Shown here piece after piece: positions 26,562 through 34,914 of a stretch of DNA of 64,000 nucleotides (positions are counted from its first letter, which is position 1; every line of letters begins with the position of its first letter). The notes under the pieces are model-generated. The model had not been told where the DNA came from. It ran no database searches and worked only from the letters and a program-made list of their open reading frames with translations. Both the position numbers and the translations under genes were made by a program. Source of the stretch: Levilactobacillus mulengensis. GTDB taxonomy: Bacteria; Bacillota; Bacilli; Lactobacillales; Lactobacillaceae. The DNA lies in NCBI RefSeq assembly GCF_003946045.1, contig NZ_RHNW01000004.1, forward strand, positions 151,931-215,930, written 5' to 3'.

Positions 26562-28097
26562 ATGACAAAATCAATCCATACTGATTATTTCTTTGATGAA
26601 ACAGCTTATAACACGCATGATGGGGGCTATGTTCCCTTAGAGGAACCCGATGTGCCGCAACAGCCACTGCGGGTGCCACCCCTTTTGAAGCCGGATAAGG
26701 AAACGCCGACGGATACTTACTACACGGTCGTTGCCCAGACCGGTGAAACGCAGTTATTGCCTGGTAAGAAGACCAAGACTTGGGGCTACAATGGCTCTTT
26801 GTTGGGGCAAACGATTGTTTTTGCCAAGGGCAAGACGATGCATATTGATTTGAAAAATGAATTGCCTGAACTGACCACGTTCCACTGGCACGGGTTGAAC
26901 GTTCCAGGTCCTTACACCGATGGCGGTTGCCACGCCCCGGTTTATCCCGGGAAGACGCGCCACATTGATTTCAAGGTTGACCAACCGGCCGCCACGCTGT
27001 GGTTACACGCGCATCCGTGTCCATCAACGGCGGAACAAGTTTGGCACGGCCTGGCTGGTTTAGCGCTGGTCACGGATGAAACGGAAGCTAAGTTGCCGTT
27101 CCCACACAATTATGGGGTCGATGACATTCCGTTGGTTTTGCAAGACCGCCGTTTCCACGAAGATAACCAGTGGGATTACGAGGCCGACTACGATCCAGAT
27201 GGGGTTCAAGGTCCGACGGCCATGATCAACGGGACCATCAATCCTTACTTTGATGTCACCACGCAACGGCTACGGTTACGGATTTTGGACGGGGCCAACC
27301 GGCGTGAATGGCGGTTACACTTTAGCGATGACCTGCCATTTACGCAAATCGCTTCCGATGGTGGCGTGATGCCAGAACCCGTTGAATTCACCCACTTGAT
27401 GTTGACCTGTGCGGAACGGGCCGAAATTATTGTCGACTTTGGCAAGGTGACGCCGGGCCAAACTGTCACGCTGTACAGCGATGATGTGCCGTTGGTTCGT
27501 TTCCGGGTCCACGATTTTGAAACAGACGACACCCAGTTGCCAGACCACCTGGTTGATATTCCAAACCCAGACGTGACACCTGATACGCCAGTCCGCAAGG
27601 TTGTGATGTCCGGGATGGATGAAGCCGTCATGATGGACGGGAAGAAATTTGAAATGCAACGGATCGACGCCCGGCAAAAAGTCGGTAACGTTGAGCTCTG
27701 GGACATTACCAACACCAATGATATGGACGCCGGTATGGTTCACCCGTTCCACATGCATGGGACCCAGTTCCTAGTATTGTCACGGAACGGCCACGAACCT
27801 TATGCCAACGAACACGGCTTGAAGGATACGGTCGGCGTCAACCCAGGCGAAACGGTTCGAATCAAGGTTTGGTTCGAACACACCGGGGTCTACATGTACC
27901 ACTGCCACATCATCGAACACGAAGACGGTGGCATGATGGCGCAAATTGAGGCTTACGACCCAGACCATCCACAGACGTACAAGCTGATGGATATGGACAC
28001 GTTAATGAATGCGGTCGCAGAAGAACGCGGGATTGACGTGAAGGACTTGAAGCTGCCTGGGATGAGTTCTTATGAGAAAATGGGTATGAAGATGTAG
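26562..28097 (+). CDS. Multicopper oxidase (CotA/laccase-like)
   Basis: This 511-residue three-cupredoxin protein has no signal peptide. All four copper-binding histidine clusters are present: HWHG (near 107), HAH (near 148), HPFHMHG (near 392) and HCHIIEHEDGGMM (near 446). The last contains the type 1 copper ligands including Met. It would oxidise phenols, metal ions or amines with reduction of O2 to water. Multicopper oxidases of lactobacilli have been linked to biogenic amine degradation (family knowledge). GAAGAGGAG precedes the ATG. It is single, with a type 3 repeat beginning at its stop codon that also looks like its terminator. Confidence 0.92.
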   Translation: MTKSIHTDYFFDETAYNTHDGGYVPLEEPDVPQQPLRVPPLLKPDKETPTDTYYTVVAQTGETQLLPGKKTKTWGYNGSLLGQTIVFAKGKTMHIDLKNELPELTTFHWHGLNVPGPYTDGGCHAPVYPGKTRHIDFKVDQPAATLWLHAHPCPSTAEQVWHGLAGLALVTDETEAKLPFPHNYGVDDIPLVLQDRRFHEDNQWDYEADYDPDGVQGPTAMINGTINPYFDVTTQRLRLRILDGANRREWRLHFSDDLPFTQIASDGGVMPEPVEFTHLMLTCAERAEIIVDFGKVTPGQTVTLYSDDVPLVRFRVHDFETDDTQLPDHLVDIPNPDVTPDTPVRKVVMSGMDEAVMMDGKKFEMQRIDARQKVGNVELWDITNTNDMDAGMVHPFHMHGTQFLVLSRNGHEPYANEHGLKDTVGVNPGETVRIKVWFEHTGVYMYHCHIIEHEDGGMMAQIEAYDPDHPQTYKLMDMDTLMNAVAEERGIDVKDLKLPGMSSYEKMGMKM

Positions 28098-28220
28098 AGA
28101 GTGCGGAACAGGGCGGTTAGGTCCTGAGCATTAGAGGAATAAGGTGTCCTGCTCGGCAAGGCCGAGTAGGGCACCTTATTTTTCTAAGCGCAGGGACCTG
28201 CCCTGTGTAGCACGTTTCGG
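28098..28220 (+). repeat. Type 3 palindromic element, copy with terminator-like core
   Basis: It begins AGAGTGCGGAAC right after the stop codon and ends GCACGTTTCGG. Nested stems: CAGGGC/GCCCTG, GGTCC/GGACC, AATAAGGTG/CACCTTATT and CTCGGC/GCCGAG. The inner stem is followed by TTTTTC and probably terminates the multicopper oxidase transcript. Confidence 0.8.
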
Positions 28221-28226
28221 ATAAGA

Positions 28227-28345
28227 GTGCGTCGAAGGGCGGTTAGCTGGCGAGCATTAACGGCATTAAGTGAATGACCCCGGGCCTGGGTCGTTTGCTT
28301 AATGGTGTTAAGCGGAACCAGTTGCCCGATAGTAGCACGTTTCGG
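28227..28345 (+). repeat. Type 3 palindromic element, adjacent tandem copy
   Basis: It shares AGGGCGGTTAGCTGGCGAGC and the end GCACGTTTCGG with the copy next to it; the inner stem is CATTAAG/CTTAATG plus GACCC/GGGTC. The rest of the gap to 28519 is AT-rich and shows only the next gene's ribosome binding site. Confidence 0.75.
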
Positions 28346-28519
28346 AGGACGCAGGTTTCCGGACAGATTGGCGAGAGCAAGGTTAACGGGTTCAGACAGT
28401 CTAGTCAGCAACAGGCAAATTACCGTAGTGAAATGGAATATCACCTAAATAATATTGAATACGAATGATACTTAGCGGATAATATATGCCGTGAAAAATA
28501 AATATTTGGAGGAGATTTC

Positions 28520-29056
28520 ATGGAGTTGAAACGACGTGGTATTTTATTGGTTCTAGTTTTGTCAATGATATTCGGGGTAGGAATGATGACGAGTTCATCG
28601 AATCAGGTGGCCTTTGCTAAGACGCGAAGAACAATGAAGACCTTTCCCAAGAGCATTCGGGGGACTTGGTATAGTTATCAGGATCATAAAATGTCTCGGA
28701 CTAAAATTACAGCAAAAAAAATTGTTAGTGATGGCTATGTATATCGATTACACTCACGAAAGGTAACCTATGTTGTGAAAAATAACGCTAAGATGAAGCA
28801 TCCATCTTGGGTTACAGCTGGAATGATAACTCTTAGTAATAAAGAACGTTGGGTAAACGTGATGGGATGGTATCAAACAGCAGGTGATGGCAGCTCCTAC
28901 CGGAAAGTGACACATAAATTAGCTGGTCATAAACACAGCATTCTACAAGTATCTGTTGGTGCAGAATTTTGGACATATAGTCATGGCTATCATAGCAAGC
29001 ATTTGGCCAAGAAGTATGGCAATCACTACTTTAAAGGCGAACGTATAAATAAATAA
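28520..29056 (+). CDS. Secreted protein of unknown function, AT-rich
   Basis: This 178-residue protein has a signal peptide (KRRGILLVLVLSMIFGVGMM, cleavage near AFAKT). The mature part is basic and rich in Lys, His, Tyr and Trp (FPKSIRGTWYSYQDHKMSRT, then a C terminus with YHSKHLAKKYGNHYFKGERI). It resembles the small secreted lipocalin-like or unknown proteins common in lactobacilli; no catalytic motif is seen. TTGGAGGAG precedes the ATG. Base composition is visibly more AT-rich than the neighbours, which may mean recent acquisition. Confidence 0.65.
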   Translation: MELKRRGILLVLVLSMIFGVGMMTSSSNQVAFAKTRRTMKTFPKSIRGTWYSYQDHKMSRTKITAKKIVSDGYVYRLHSRKVTYVVKNNAKMKHPSWVTAGMITLSNKERWVNVMGWYQTAGDGSSYRKVTHKLAGHKHSILQVSVGAEFWTYSHGYHSKHLAKKYGNHYFKGERINK

Positions 29057-29066
29057 TCGCAAACAA

Positions 29067-29100
29067 AAAACCGTTTGGAACGTCCATTCCAAACGGTTTT
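29067..29100. terminator. Bidirectional terminator
   Basis: AAAACCGTTTGGAA (29067-29080) is perfectly complementary to 29087-29100. It serves the secreted protein gene (+) and overlaps the stop codon of the ArsR gene (-). Confidence 0.9.
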
Positions 29101-29437
29101 AATGTCCATGTGTTTTCCCACGCAACACGTGATCAACGTGCGCCAGGGTTTCGTTAACGATATCTAAAATATGGGGATCATCGAGTTGGTAAAAACTCTG
29201 TTTGCCCACGCGACGTGAGGAGACTAACTGTTCCTTTTTAAGCATGGCCAACTGGTGGGAGACCACGGATTGTTCCGCTGCCAGTAGGGTGCTGAGCTCG
29301 CTGACGTTGAGTTCCCGTTGTTCCAGCAAGTAGAGAATTTGCAGACGGGTCGTATTGCTTAATAATTTAAAAATGTCCTGGGACGCACCCAGCGCGGGTT
29401 CAGTGATTAAATGCACGTTTTCAGTAATATCTGTCAT
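29099..29437 (-). CDS. ArsR/SmtB family metalloregulator
   Basis: The start is ATG 29437, since the upstream ATG at 29458 overlaps the AAAGGAG ribosome binding site. The 112-residue protein has the winged helix of the family ([49 protein letters not shown]). The metal-binding ELCVCD motif of ArsR/CadC is replaced by ELNVSEL. A C-terminal His-rich tail ([13 protein letters not shown]) suggests an alpha5-type site with histidines, as in zinc or nickel sensors. It is divergent from a CadD-family transporter with operator-like repeats between, so it probably represses that gene. Confidence 0.87.
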   Translation of the reverse strand: MTDITENVHLITEPALGASQDIFKLLSNTTRLQILYLLEQRELNVSELSTLLAAEQSVVSHQLAMLKKEQLVSSRRVGKQSFYQLDDPHILDIVNETLAHVDHVLRGKTHGH

Positions 29438-29466
29438 GAAAAAGCTTGCTCCTTTCATATGAACGT

Positions 29467-29493
29467 GATAACATATGTTGTAGATAACATGTG
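29467..29493. promoter_or_regulatory. Operator-like tandem repeat between the ArsR and CadD genes
   Basis: GATAACATATG (29467-29477) and GATAACATGTG (29483-29493) are near-identical direct repeats 16 bases apart; each half is also partly palindromic (ACATATGT). They lie in the divergent promoter region and fit an ArsR-type binding site. Confidence 0.5.
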
Positions 29494-29508
29494 TAAAGGG
29501 ATGAGTTC

Positions 29509-30111
29509 ATGATGAAGACGATTTTAACCGGGGTGACGGCGTATATCTCCACCGGGTTAGACTACTTAATTATTCTAATGGTAATCTTCGGCCGCGTAAA
29601 GCACCAAGACCGCTGGCTGGTCCTAATCGGGGATTTTTTAGGGACCATTGTGCTGGTCGGGAGCTCGTTAGCCATCGCGTTTTTCCTGGGCTTCGTGCCC
29701 GCGCCGTGGCTACTGGGCTTTCTGGGATTGATTCCAATTTACTTGGGAATCAAGCTCTGGGTGGCCGGGGATGACGATGATACCGACGCCATCGCGGCCA
29801 AGGTCGCTGATCCGAAACGCCTGATTGGCAGTGTGGCGTTGATTACCATGGCAACCTGTGGGGCGGATAACGTGGGTATCTATGTCCCACTCTTCACCAC
29901 GGTTGCGCCGGCCACGATACCGCTAATTTTACTGACGTTTGCCGTGATGGTCGTGATTTTCTGGGAAATTGGCTATCGGTTGGCCTGCCTGCCCAAGGTG
30001 GCGGATGTTTTGGAAAAGGAAGGGCGCTACATTACGATTGCTGTGTACATCCTGATTGGGCTGTACATCTTATGGGACAGTGGGACGTTCCAGCATTTGT
30101 TAGCCCTGTGA
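29509..30111 (+). CDS. CadD family cadmium resistance transporter
   Basis: This 200-residue membrane protein has five to six helices. Family features include TGLDYLIILMVIF at the N terminus, the acidic loop GDDDDTDA in the middle, and ATCGADNVGIYVPLF in the second half. CadD-type proteins export Cd2+ and related divalent metals. The divergent ArsR gene is the expected regulator. The start is ATG 29509 (a second ATG follows directly) with AAGGGATGA upstream. Confidence 0.85.
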   Translation: MMKTILTGVTAYISTGLDYLIILMVIFGRVKHQDRWLVLIGDFLGTIVLVGSSLAIAFFLGFVPAPWLLGFLGLIPIYLGIKLWVAGDDDDTDAIAAKVADPKRLIGSVALITMATCGADNVGIYVPLFTTVAPATIPLILLTFAVMVVIFWEIGYRLACLPKVADVLEKEGRYITIAVYILIGLYILWDSGTFQHLLAL

Positions 30112-30130
30112 TAGTGGAACAGTCTTCATG

Positions 30131-30167
30131 AAAAAAGCGACACCCGCAATTTTGTGGGCGTCGCTTT
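30131..30167. terminator. Bidirectional terminator between convergent genes
   Basis: AAAGCGACACCCGC pairs with GTGGGCGTCGCTTT, between the CadD (+) and YeiH (-) genes. Confidence 0.85.
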
Positions 30168-30194
30168 AATTGTGTTGTCAGTTTAAAAGAGTGG

Positions 30195-31226
30195 CTAGAA
30201 GAACAACTTGCTGGCAATCGTCACACCGGTTAGGAGTACGACGGACGACAGTGTGGCTGCGAGGAAGGCATTGCCCCCGCGCTGGAAAATGACGCGGAAG
30301 TTGACGCTCATGCCCAGGGCAGCCATGGCCATGCCCAAGAAGATGTAAGCCAATTTGACCAAGGCGGCTAACGCAGCGGCGCCCAGCGGAATCCAGGTAC
30401 CGATGACGCTGGTCAACAGAAAGCCGGCCATGAACCAAGGAATCGGCAGCTTGGTGGGGCCGTCGTTGGTCGTGGTGCCGGCCGTTTGCTTCTGGTACCA
30501 CCAGCCAATGATGAGGGCGGCGGGGGCCAGCAACAGGACCCGGGATAACTTGGTGATGATGGCCGTGTCTAAACTGACCGGACCACCCGCACTCCCGGCC
30601 GCAACGGCGTGGGCGATTTCGTGCAGGGACCCACCCGTCATGACCCCGAATTGGACGGCGGTCAGGTGGAGGAGTGGTTTCAACCCAATTTCAATCAAGG
30701 TAAAGACCGTTCCTAAAATGGCGACGATGGCCACGGCCAGGACTTCGTTTTCGCGCTGACGTTCGGCCTTGTCCGGACTTACCTTGATCTGCGGCGACAC
30801 GCCCATCACGGCAGCGGCCCCACAGATGCTGGTCCCGGTGGCGGTGAGAATGGCCAGCTCCCGGTCGACGCCGAGCTTGCGGCTGAGGTTGTAGGTCAGA
30901 AGCACCATCCCGGTGACCACGACGGCGGCCAAGGTAATCGTCTTGACACCAGCTTGAGCGAGTTGAATCAGGTTCAATTTGAACCCTAAAAGAATAATCC
31001 CTAAACGCAGAAATTTATTACTGATGAAACCGATCCCGGCGCGATTGGCGTTGACTGCCTGTGGTGCCAGTTGGAGCGCCATGCCCAGCAGGAGGGCGAT
31101 GACCAGGGCACCGACTAAGTTCAGGTAAGGCAGTTGGGCCAGCTCGCTGCCGGCGACGGCGCAGATTAGGGTTAGACCGGCGGCACCCCAGAAGCTGCGT
31201 GTCGCCATAGTTGCTCGAATATTCAA
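30195..31226 (-). CDS. YeiH family putative sulfate exporter-like transporter
   Basis: This 343-residue protein of about 10 helices shows UPF0324/YeiH family features: NKFLRLGIILLGFKLNLIQL, TATGTSICGAAAVMGVSP and GSLHEIAHAVAA. The start is TTG 31226, placed by GAGGAGGAG upstream; ATG 31208 is an alternative. The transport substrate is not established; family members are annotated as sulfate exporters. It is divergent from a LysR regulator gene, as yeiH is from yeiE in enterobacteria, with a type 1 palindrome between them. Confidence 0.85.
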   Translation of the reverse strand: MNIRATMATRSFWGAAGLTLICAVAGSELAQLPYLNLVGALVIALLLGMALQLAPQAVNANRAGIGFISNKFLRLGIILLGFKLNLIQLAQAGVKTITLAAVVVTGMVLLTYNLSRKLGVDRELAILTATGTSICGAAAVMGVSPQIKVSPDKAERQRENEVLAVAIVAILGTVFTLIEIGLKPLLHLTAVQFGVMTGGSLHEIAHAVAAGSAGGPVSLDTAIITKLSRVLLLAPAALIIGWWYQKQTAGTTTNDGPTKLPIPWFMAGFLLTSVIGTWIPLGAAALAALVKLAYIFLGMAMAALGMSVNFRVIFQRGGNAFLAATLSSVVLLTGVTIASKLFF

Positions 31227-31245
31227 ATGAAACTCCTCCTCAAAT

Positions 31246-31467
31246 GGGTTAAACCGGTCGTTGCCAGTGCCTCCGGGATGGTGAAAATGAGACCGGTTCG
31301 CGGTGGGCGGGCGTCCAGAGCCAAAAGGCGGTCTCTGAACTTACTTTGAGCCGCTGGGAAACGCGTCTCAAAGATACCAAGTCCCTAAGCGGCCAGGCCC
31401 GCCACTAAGGGACTTCCCACGGCTGGGCTCATTTTCACCATCCCTGCGGCTAGCATGGGTTTAATCC
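31246..31467 (+). repeat. Type 1 clover-like palindromic element in a divergent promoter region
   Basis: Outer arms GGGTTAAACC (31246) and GGGTTTAATCC (31457), then GGGATGGTGAAAATGAG with CTCATTTTCACCATCCC. Hairpins CCAGAGCC/GGTCTCTG, CTTTGAG/CTCAAAG and AAGTCCCTAAG/CTAAGGGACTT. This copy sits between two divergent gene starts, so it is not restricted to 3' ends. Confidence 0.87.
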
Positions 31468-31607
31468 ATAGAAATGTTTGTTATTACTAATAATCCGTTC
31501 TTATTAAGCAAGTAATAGTTTACTGGAAATTTGTTATAAGATAAAATTGGGATATTTAATAACACTATAAATTCAGCTTATAATGAAGCCAATTTGGAGG
31601 TGTTCGG

Positions 31608-32483
31608 ATGTTAGATAATCGTTATCAAACGTTATTAGTGCTGGTGCAGACCAAATCGTATACGCAAACGGCGCGGCAGTTATTTATTACGCAACCGGCC
31701 GTGTCGCAACAGATCAAGAGTTTGGAGACGGAATTAAATGTAGAGTTGGTGCACTACGAACGGCCGCATTTAACCATTACGCCGGCGGGGCAGGAGCTGG
31801 CCGCTTTTGTGCAGCGGGTGCAGGTGCAGGCGGGCAAGGTCGTTGCCAGTCTCCAGCATCCACAGGCCCAACGGCAACTCACCTTTAGCACGACCCTTTC
31901 GCTGAGTGAATTTCTCGCGCCCCAATTGATTCGGCTGCTGCAAGGCCAGGCGGACTACCGGCAAGTGACCTGTCAGGTAACCAACACTCAGGCGGCGTTG
32001 ACGGCCATCGATGAGGGGACCAGCGACTTTGCTTTAATTGAAGGGAATTTTGACAAGACCCGCTACGATTACCAAATTGTTCGCGAGGAACCCTTCGTGG
32101 GCGTCATCGCCGCGGATCAATCGGTCGCCCAACAGGCAACGGTGAGCTGGCACGACCTCACGGCATATCCCTTGTTGGTCCGGGAAGAGGGATCCGGTAG
32201 CCGGGAAATCCTGGTCAGTCTGGCCCAGGCGGCCAATGTCACATTAGCTGAATTCAGCCAGTTGATCACCGTCAACAATCCAGCGGCCATTCGTCAACTG
32301 CTGCTACGAGGTGCGGGTATCAGTTTTGTTTACCGCTCGGTCGTGGCTGACGAGTTGGCCAGTGGTCAGCTGAAGGTCCTACCGTTACCGGCCGGCCACC
32401 TGTTACATGACCTAGATGTGGTCTACGCCCGCGACAGCGTCTTCGCGATGAACTACCGGCGTTGGGCTAAGGCACTGGGGTAA
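31608..32483 (+). CDS. LysR family transcriptional regulator (YeiE-like)
   Basis: This 291-residue protein has an N-terminal LysR helix-turn-helix (YTQTARQLFITQPAVSQQIKSLETELNVELV, residues 18-48) and a periplasmic-binding-protein-like effector domain (LSEFLAPQLIRLL, LVREEGSGSREIL). TTGGAGGTG precedes the ATG. Gene order and family resemblance point to YeiE, which responds to sulfur compounds in enterobacteria. Control of the divergent YeiH-like gene is likely. Confidence 0.87.
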   Translation: MLDNRYQTLLVLVQTKSYTQTARQLFITQPAVSQQIKSLETELNVELVHYERPHLTITPAGQELAAFVQRVQVQAGKVVASLQHPQAQRQLTFSTTLSLSEFLAPQLIRLLQGQADYRQVTCQVTNTQAALTAIDEGTSDFALIEGNFDKTRYDYQIVREEPFVGVIAADQSVAQQATVSWHDLTAYPLLVREEGSGSREILVSLAQAANVTLAEFSQLITVNNPAAIRQLLLRGAGISFVYRSVVADELASGQLKVLPLPAGHLLHDLDVVYARDSVFAMNYRRWAKALG

Positions 32484-32671
32484 TGGAGCGGCTAGTCAGG
32501 CTGGAAAATTGTTATCATATAAAATTCTCAGTGAATGGATACGTTTCAGTCCGGAATGTTGATAACCAGTGGTTATGGGGGAATAGCTGTATTTGGAACT
32601 AAGCCAGTCTTCTACCATAAAGATGGACACAAAATCGATGGTAACCCGCCGCTAATATGAGTTGAATCAAT

Positions 32672-32850
32672 ATGAGCCGGGAGGGTGGTGAAAATGAGTT
32701 CAGCCGTGGGATTTGCTGGGCAGAGCCTAGCAAATGGCGACTTTGAGACTCGAATTTTGAGGCTCAAAGCGAGTTCAGAGACCGTACTTTGGCTCTGGAC
32801 GTCCTGCCCACAGCGTTCCAATCTCATTTTCACCACCCGGTAGGCGCTGC
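32672..32850 (-). repeat. Type 1 clover-like palindromic element, reverse copy
   Basis: GAGGGTGGTGAAAATGAG pairs with CTCATTTTCACCACCC. The variable hairpin is TTTGCTGGGC/GCCTAGCAAA, the conserved one is CTTTGAG...GGCTCAAAG, and the third is CAGAGACCG..TGGCTCTG. Nothing else is seen in the 488-base gap apart from the promoter region of the next gene. Confidence 0.85.
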
Positions 32851-32971
32851 AAACATTAATAAAATAAAGGTTGCACCCGTTATTCTTTGAGCGTAAGATT
32901 AGACAACTGTCATTAAATATTGTTATTATTATAATATTGTTGTCAAAATCTCAGAGAAGGGGTGAGCCACC

Positions 32972-34171
32972 GTGACGAAAAAAACGAAACGGGCCATTTT
33001 TATCTTAATCTTTAGTGAATTTTTAGTGTGTTTGGGAATCAGTTTGATCATTCCGGTCATGCCATTCTTGAAAACCGAGTTACATCTAACCGCAACCGAC
33101 ATGGGGATTATGAATGCCCTGTTTGCCTTCGCCCAGTTCGTGGCGTCACCCCTGATTGGGCGATTGTCCGATCGGATTGGTCGGAAACCAGTCCTGACGG
33201 CGGGCCTGATTTTATTCATGGTCTCCGAAGTCCTGTTTGCCCTGACCAACTACCTGTGGGTCTTCGACATCTCCCGGCTGATTGGGGGGCTGTCCGCCGC
33301 GATGGTTGTGCCAACCGCAATGGCGTTAGCGTCCGACATTACCACGAAACGGCAACGCGCCAAGGTTATCGGCTGGCTGTCGGCGGCCTTTAGTGGGGGC
33401 CTGATCTTAGGCCCTGGTATCGGGGGAATCCTAGCCGGTATCAGCTACAAGACGCCGTTTTGGGTCGCCGGTGGGTTAGGCTTGATCAGTGCCATTGTGC
33501 TGATCAGCCTCTTGCCAAATGACGTCGAAACCAACCGCGTCGTTGAGGAACCGGCGGCAGACGCCCAGCCTTCCGCGCACCCCATGACCCGAGCGTTTTG
33601 GACGGTGCCCATCATCATCTTATTTACGATGATTCTGGTTTCTTCCTTTGGGTTGCAAGGGTTTGAAAGCATCTACAGTATCTACGTCAACGAAGTGTTT
33701 AACTTTAGTCTGAGCAACATTGCGTTGGTCCTGACGTTAAACGGACTGATTTCCCTGTTTCTGCAGGTGGCCATGTTTGACACGCTCGTTAGCAAATTTG
33801 GCGAGCGCCGGGTCATCCGGATGTGCTTCTTCTTGGCAGCCATCTGTACGATTTGGATTACGCAGGCGCACACCAAGATTGAGGTCATGATTGCCACGCT
33901 GATTATTTTCTCAGCGTTCGACCTCTTACGGCCAGCCATCACCACGCTACTGACGAAGGCTAGTGAGTCTGACCAAGGCCTGATCAACGGGCTGAACATG
34001 TCCCTGACCAGTATCGGGAACATCGTTGGGCCAATCATGTCGGGGATGCTCCTCGACTGGAACACCCACGTGCCATACCTGGTCGTGTCTGGCTTCCTGA
34101 TTGTGTCCTACTTGATGGCGTTCCTACTGAAACGGCCGGAGAGTTTGCGACCGAACCAATCAACAGAATAA
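32972..34171 (+). CDS. MFS multidrug efflux transporter (TetA/NorA-like)
   Basis: This 399-residue protein has 12 helices. Motif A is GRLSDRIGRKPVL after helix 2, and the motif C-like segment is GLILGPGIGGILAG in helix 5. It belongs to the drug:H+ antiporter family with 12 helices (NorA/TetA-like). The GTG start is supported by GAAGGGGTGAG upstream. Substrates cannot be predicted. No regulator is adjacent in the same unit; a terminator follows. Confidence 0.87.
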   Translation: MTKKTKRAIFILIFSEFLVCLGISLIIPVMPFLKTELHLTATDMGIMNALFAFAQFVASPLIGRLSDRIGRKPVLTAGLILFMVSEVLFALTNYLWVFDISRLIGGLSAAMVVPTAMALASDITTKRQRAKVIGWLSAAFSGGLILGPGIGGILAGISYKTPFWVAGGLGLISAIVLISLLPNDVETNRVVEEPAADAQPSAHPMTRAFWTVPIIILFTMILVSSFGLQGFESIYSIYVNEVFNFSLSNIALVLTLNGLISLFLQVAMFDTLVSKFGERRVIRMCFFLAAICTIWITQAHTKIEVMIATLIIFSAFDLLRPAITTLLTKASESDQGLINGLNMSLTSIGNIVGPIMSGMLLDWNTHVPYLVVSGFLIVSYLMAFLLKRPESLRPNQSTE

Positions 34172-34178
34172 ATAAAGT

Positions 34179-34210
34179 AAAGGTCAATCCGATTGTGGAT
34201 TGACCTTTTT
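34179..34210 (+). terminator. Intrinsic terminator of the MFS gene
   Basis: AAGGTCAATCC pairs with GGATTGACCTT, then T residues. Confidence 0.88.
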
Positions 34211-34292
34211 GAATGGCGCATTTAACGAATCTGTTTAGGACAGAAGGAGAACTATAGTTATAAGCCGTCAGAGCGTGTGCGGCTAGTGATAA

Positions 34293-34398
34293 TAGTGATC
34301 AGAGGCGAATCAAAGTGGCCAGGCGAGGTGGAAGACCGTTTCTCAGGCTGGAACCGTTCCCCACAGCAGGGCAGGTTGAATTCGCTGCCGGGAACGGC
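34293..34398 (-). repeat. Truncated type 2 element
   Basis: It holds AGTGATCAGAGGCG, GAGGTGGAAGACCG, CAGGCTGGAACCG, CCCCACAGCAGGGCA and CCGGGAACGGC, as in full reverse type 2 copies. The first two hairpins are missing. Confidence 0.7.
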
Positions 34399-34431
34399 AA
34401 TACAACACCCATTTTCGCTAATCTGAAACGC

Positions 34432-34768
34432 AAAAAAGCCACGTCCCCAAGACGTGACTTTACTGTTTCCCCCAAAGACTCCGGTGGCCAATACCTATCC
34501 TACTGGTGATTTTCTCGGTCGTTTCCCCCCAGAAACGACTGGGAAAATCAGACGAACACGTTGGAAGTGTTGCCGGTTCGGCCGTTGCCCCCACAACGAC
34601 GGAACTTTGCGGTCTGATTTTCTATAGGAGAATGATTTGGTTACGGCCCAAATCATTCCAGGTGGGTGGACGGTCGGTTAGGTATTTCCCCTTAAATACT
34701 AAGCCGATAATCGTCGAATCCGGTCAATGGTCAGATACGAGACTTTTTAACGCCCATCCGGATGTTAC
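34432..34768 (-). ncRNA. Candidate structured non-coding RNA, unknown class
   Basis: The minus strand between the MFS and AraC genes has a promoter, about 335 bases without a convincing ORF, and an intrinsic terminator (AGTCACGTC/GACGTGGCT plus six T, 34432-34459). Stems seen 5' to 3': TCGGCTTAGTATTT/AAATACCTAACCGA; GAATGATTTGG/CCAAATCATTC; a closing stem AAAATCAGAC/GTCTGATTTT enclosing GTTG-TGGGGG-CAAC, GCCG/CGGC and AACAC/GTGTT; and GTCGTTTC-TGGGGG-GAAACGAC. Several loops are runs of four to six G. It does not have the CCA end of tmRNA nor the GAGGAAAGTCC core of RNase P RNA. Class unknown. Confidence 0.6.
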
Positions 34769-34774
34769 AAGTTC

Positions 34775-34803
34775 ATTATATCGGGGGGAACGCAAATCTA
34801 TAA
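34775..34803 (-). promoter_or_regulatory. Promoter of the candidate ncRNA
   Basis: On the minus strand TTATAG (34803-34798) and a perfect TATAAT (34780-34775) have a 17-base spacer. Initiation is expected near 34768. Confidence 0.5.
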
Positions 34804-34914
34804 TCCCGTAATCTAATGATTGGATTACTAAATTTAACCTTATTTTCGTCGGACGTGGTATGCTTGTAGCTGAAGAGTACGTTAAATTGGTATATCTTAG
34901 CCGAAAGGACAGAA

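Noticed and set aside
34432..34768. tmRNA or RNase P RNA as identity of the structured region
   Set aside because: GGATTCGAC occurs as in tmRNA 5' ends, but there is no CCA-ending acceptor arm or tag frame. The RNase P core GAGGAAAGTCC is absent.
34506..34811. Open frames of 101 and 64 codons (34315-34509 and 34506-34811) between the MFS and AraC genes
   Set aside because: They run through strong hairpins of the candidate ncRNA and a repeat remnant, have no ribosome binding site and resemble no protein.
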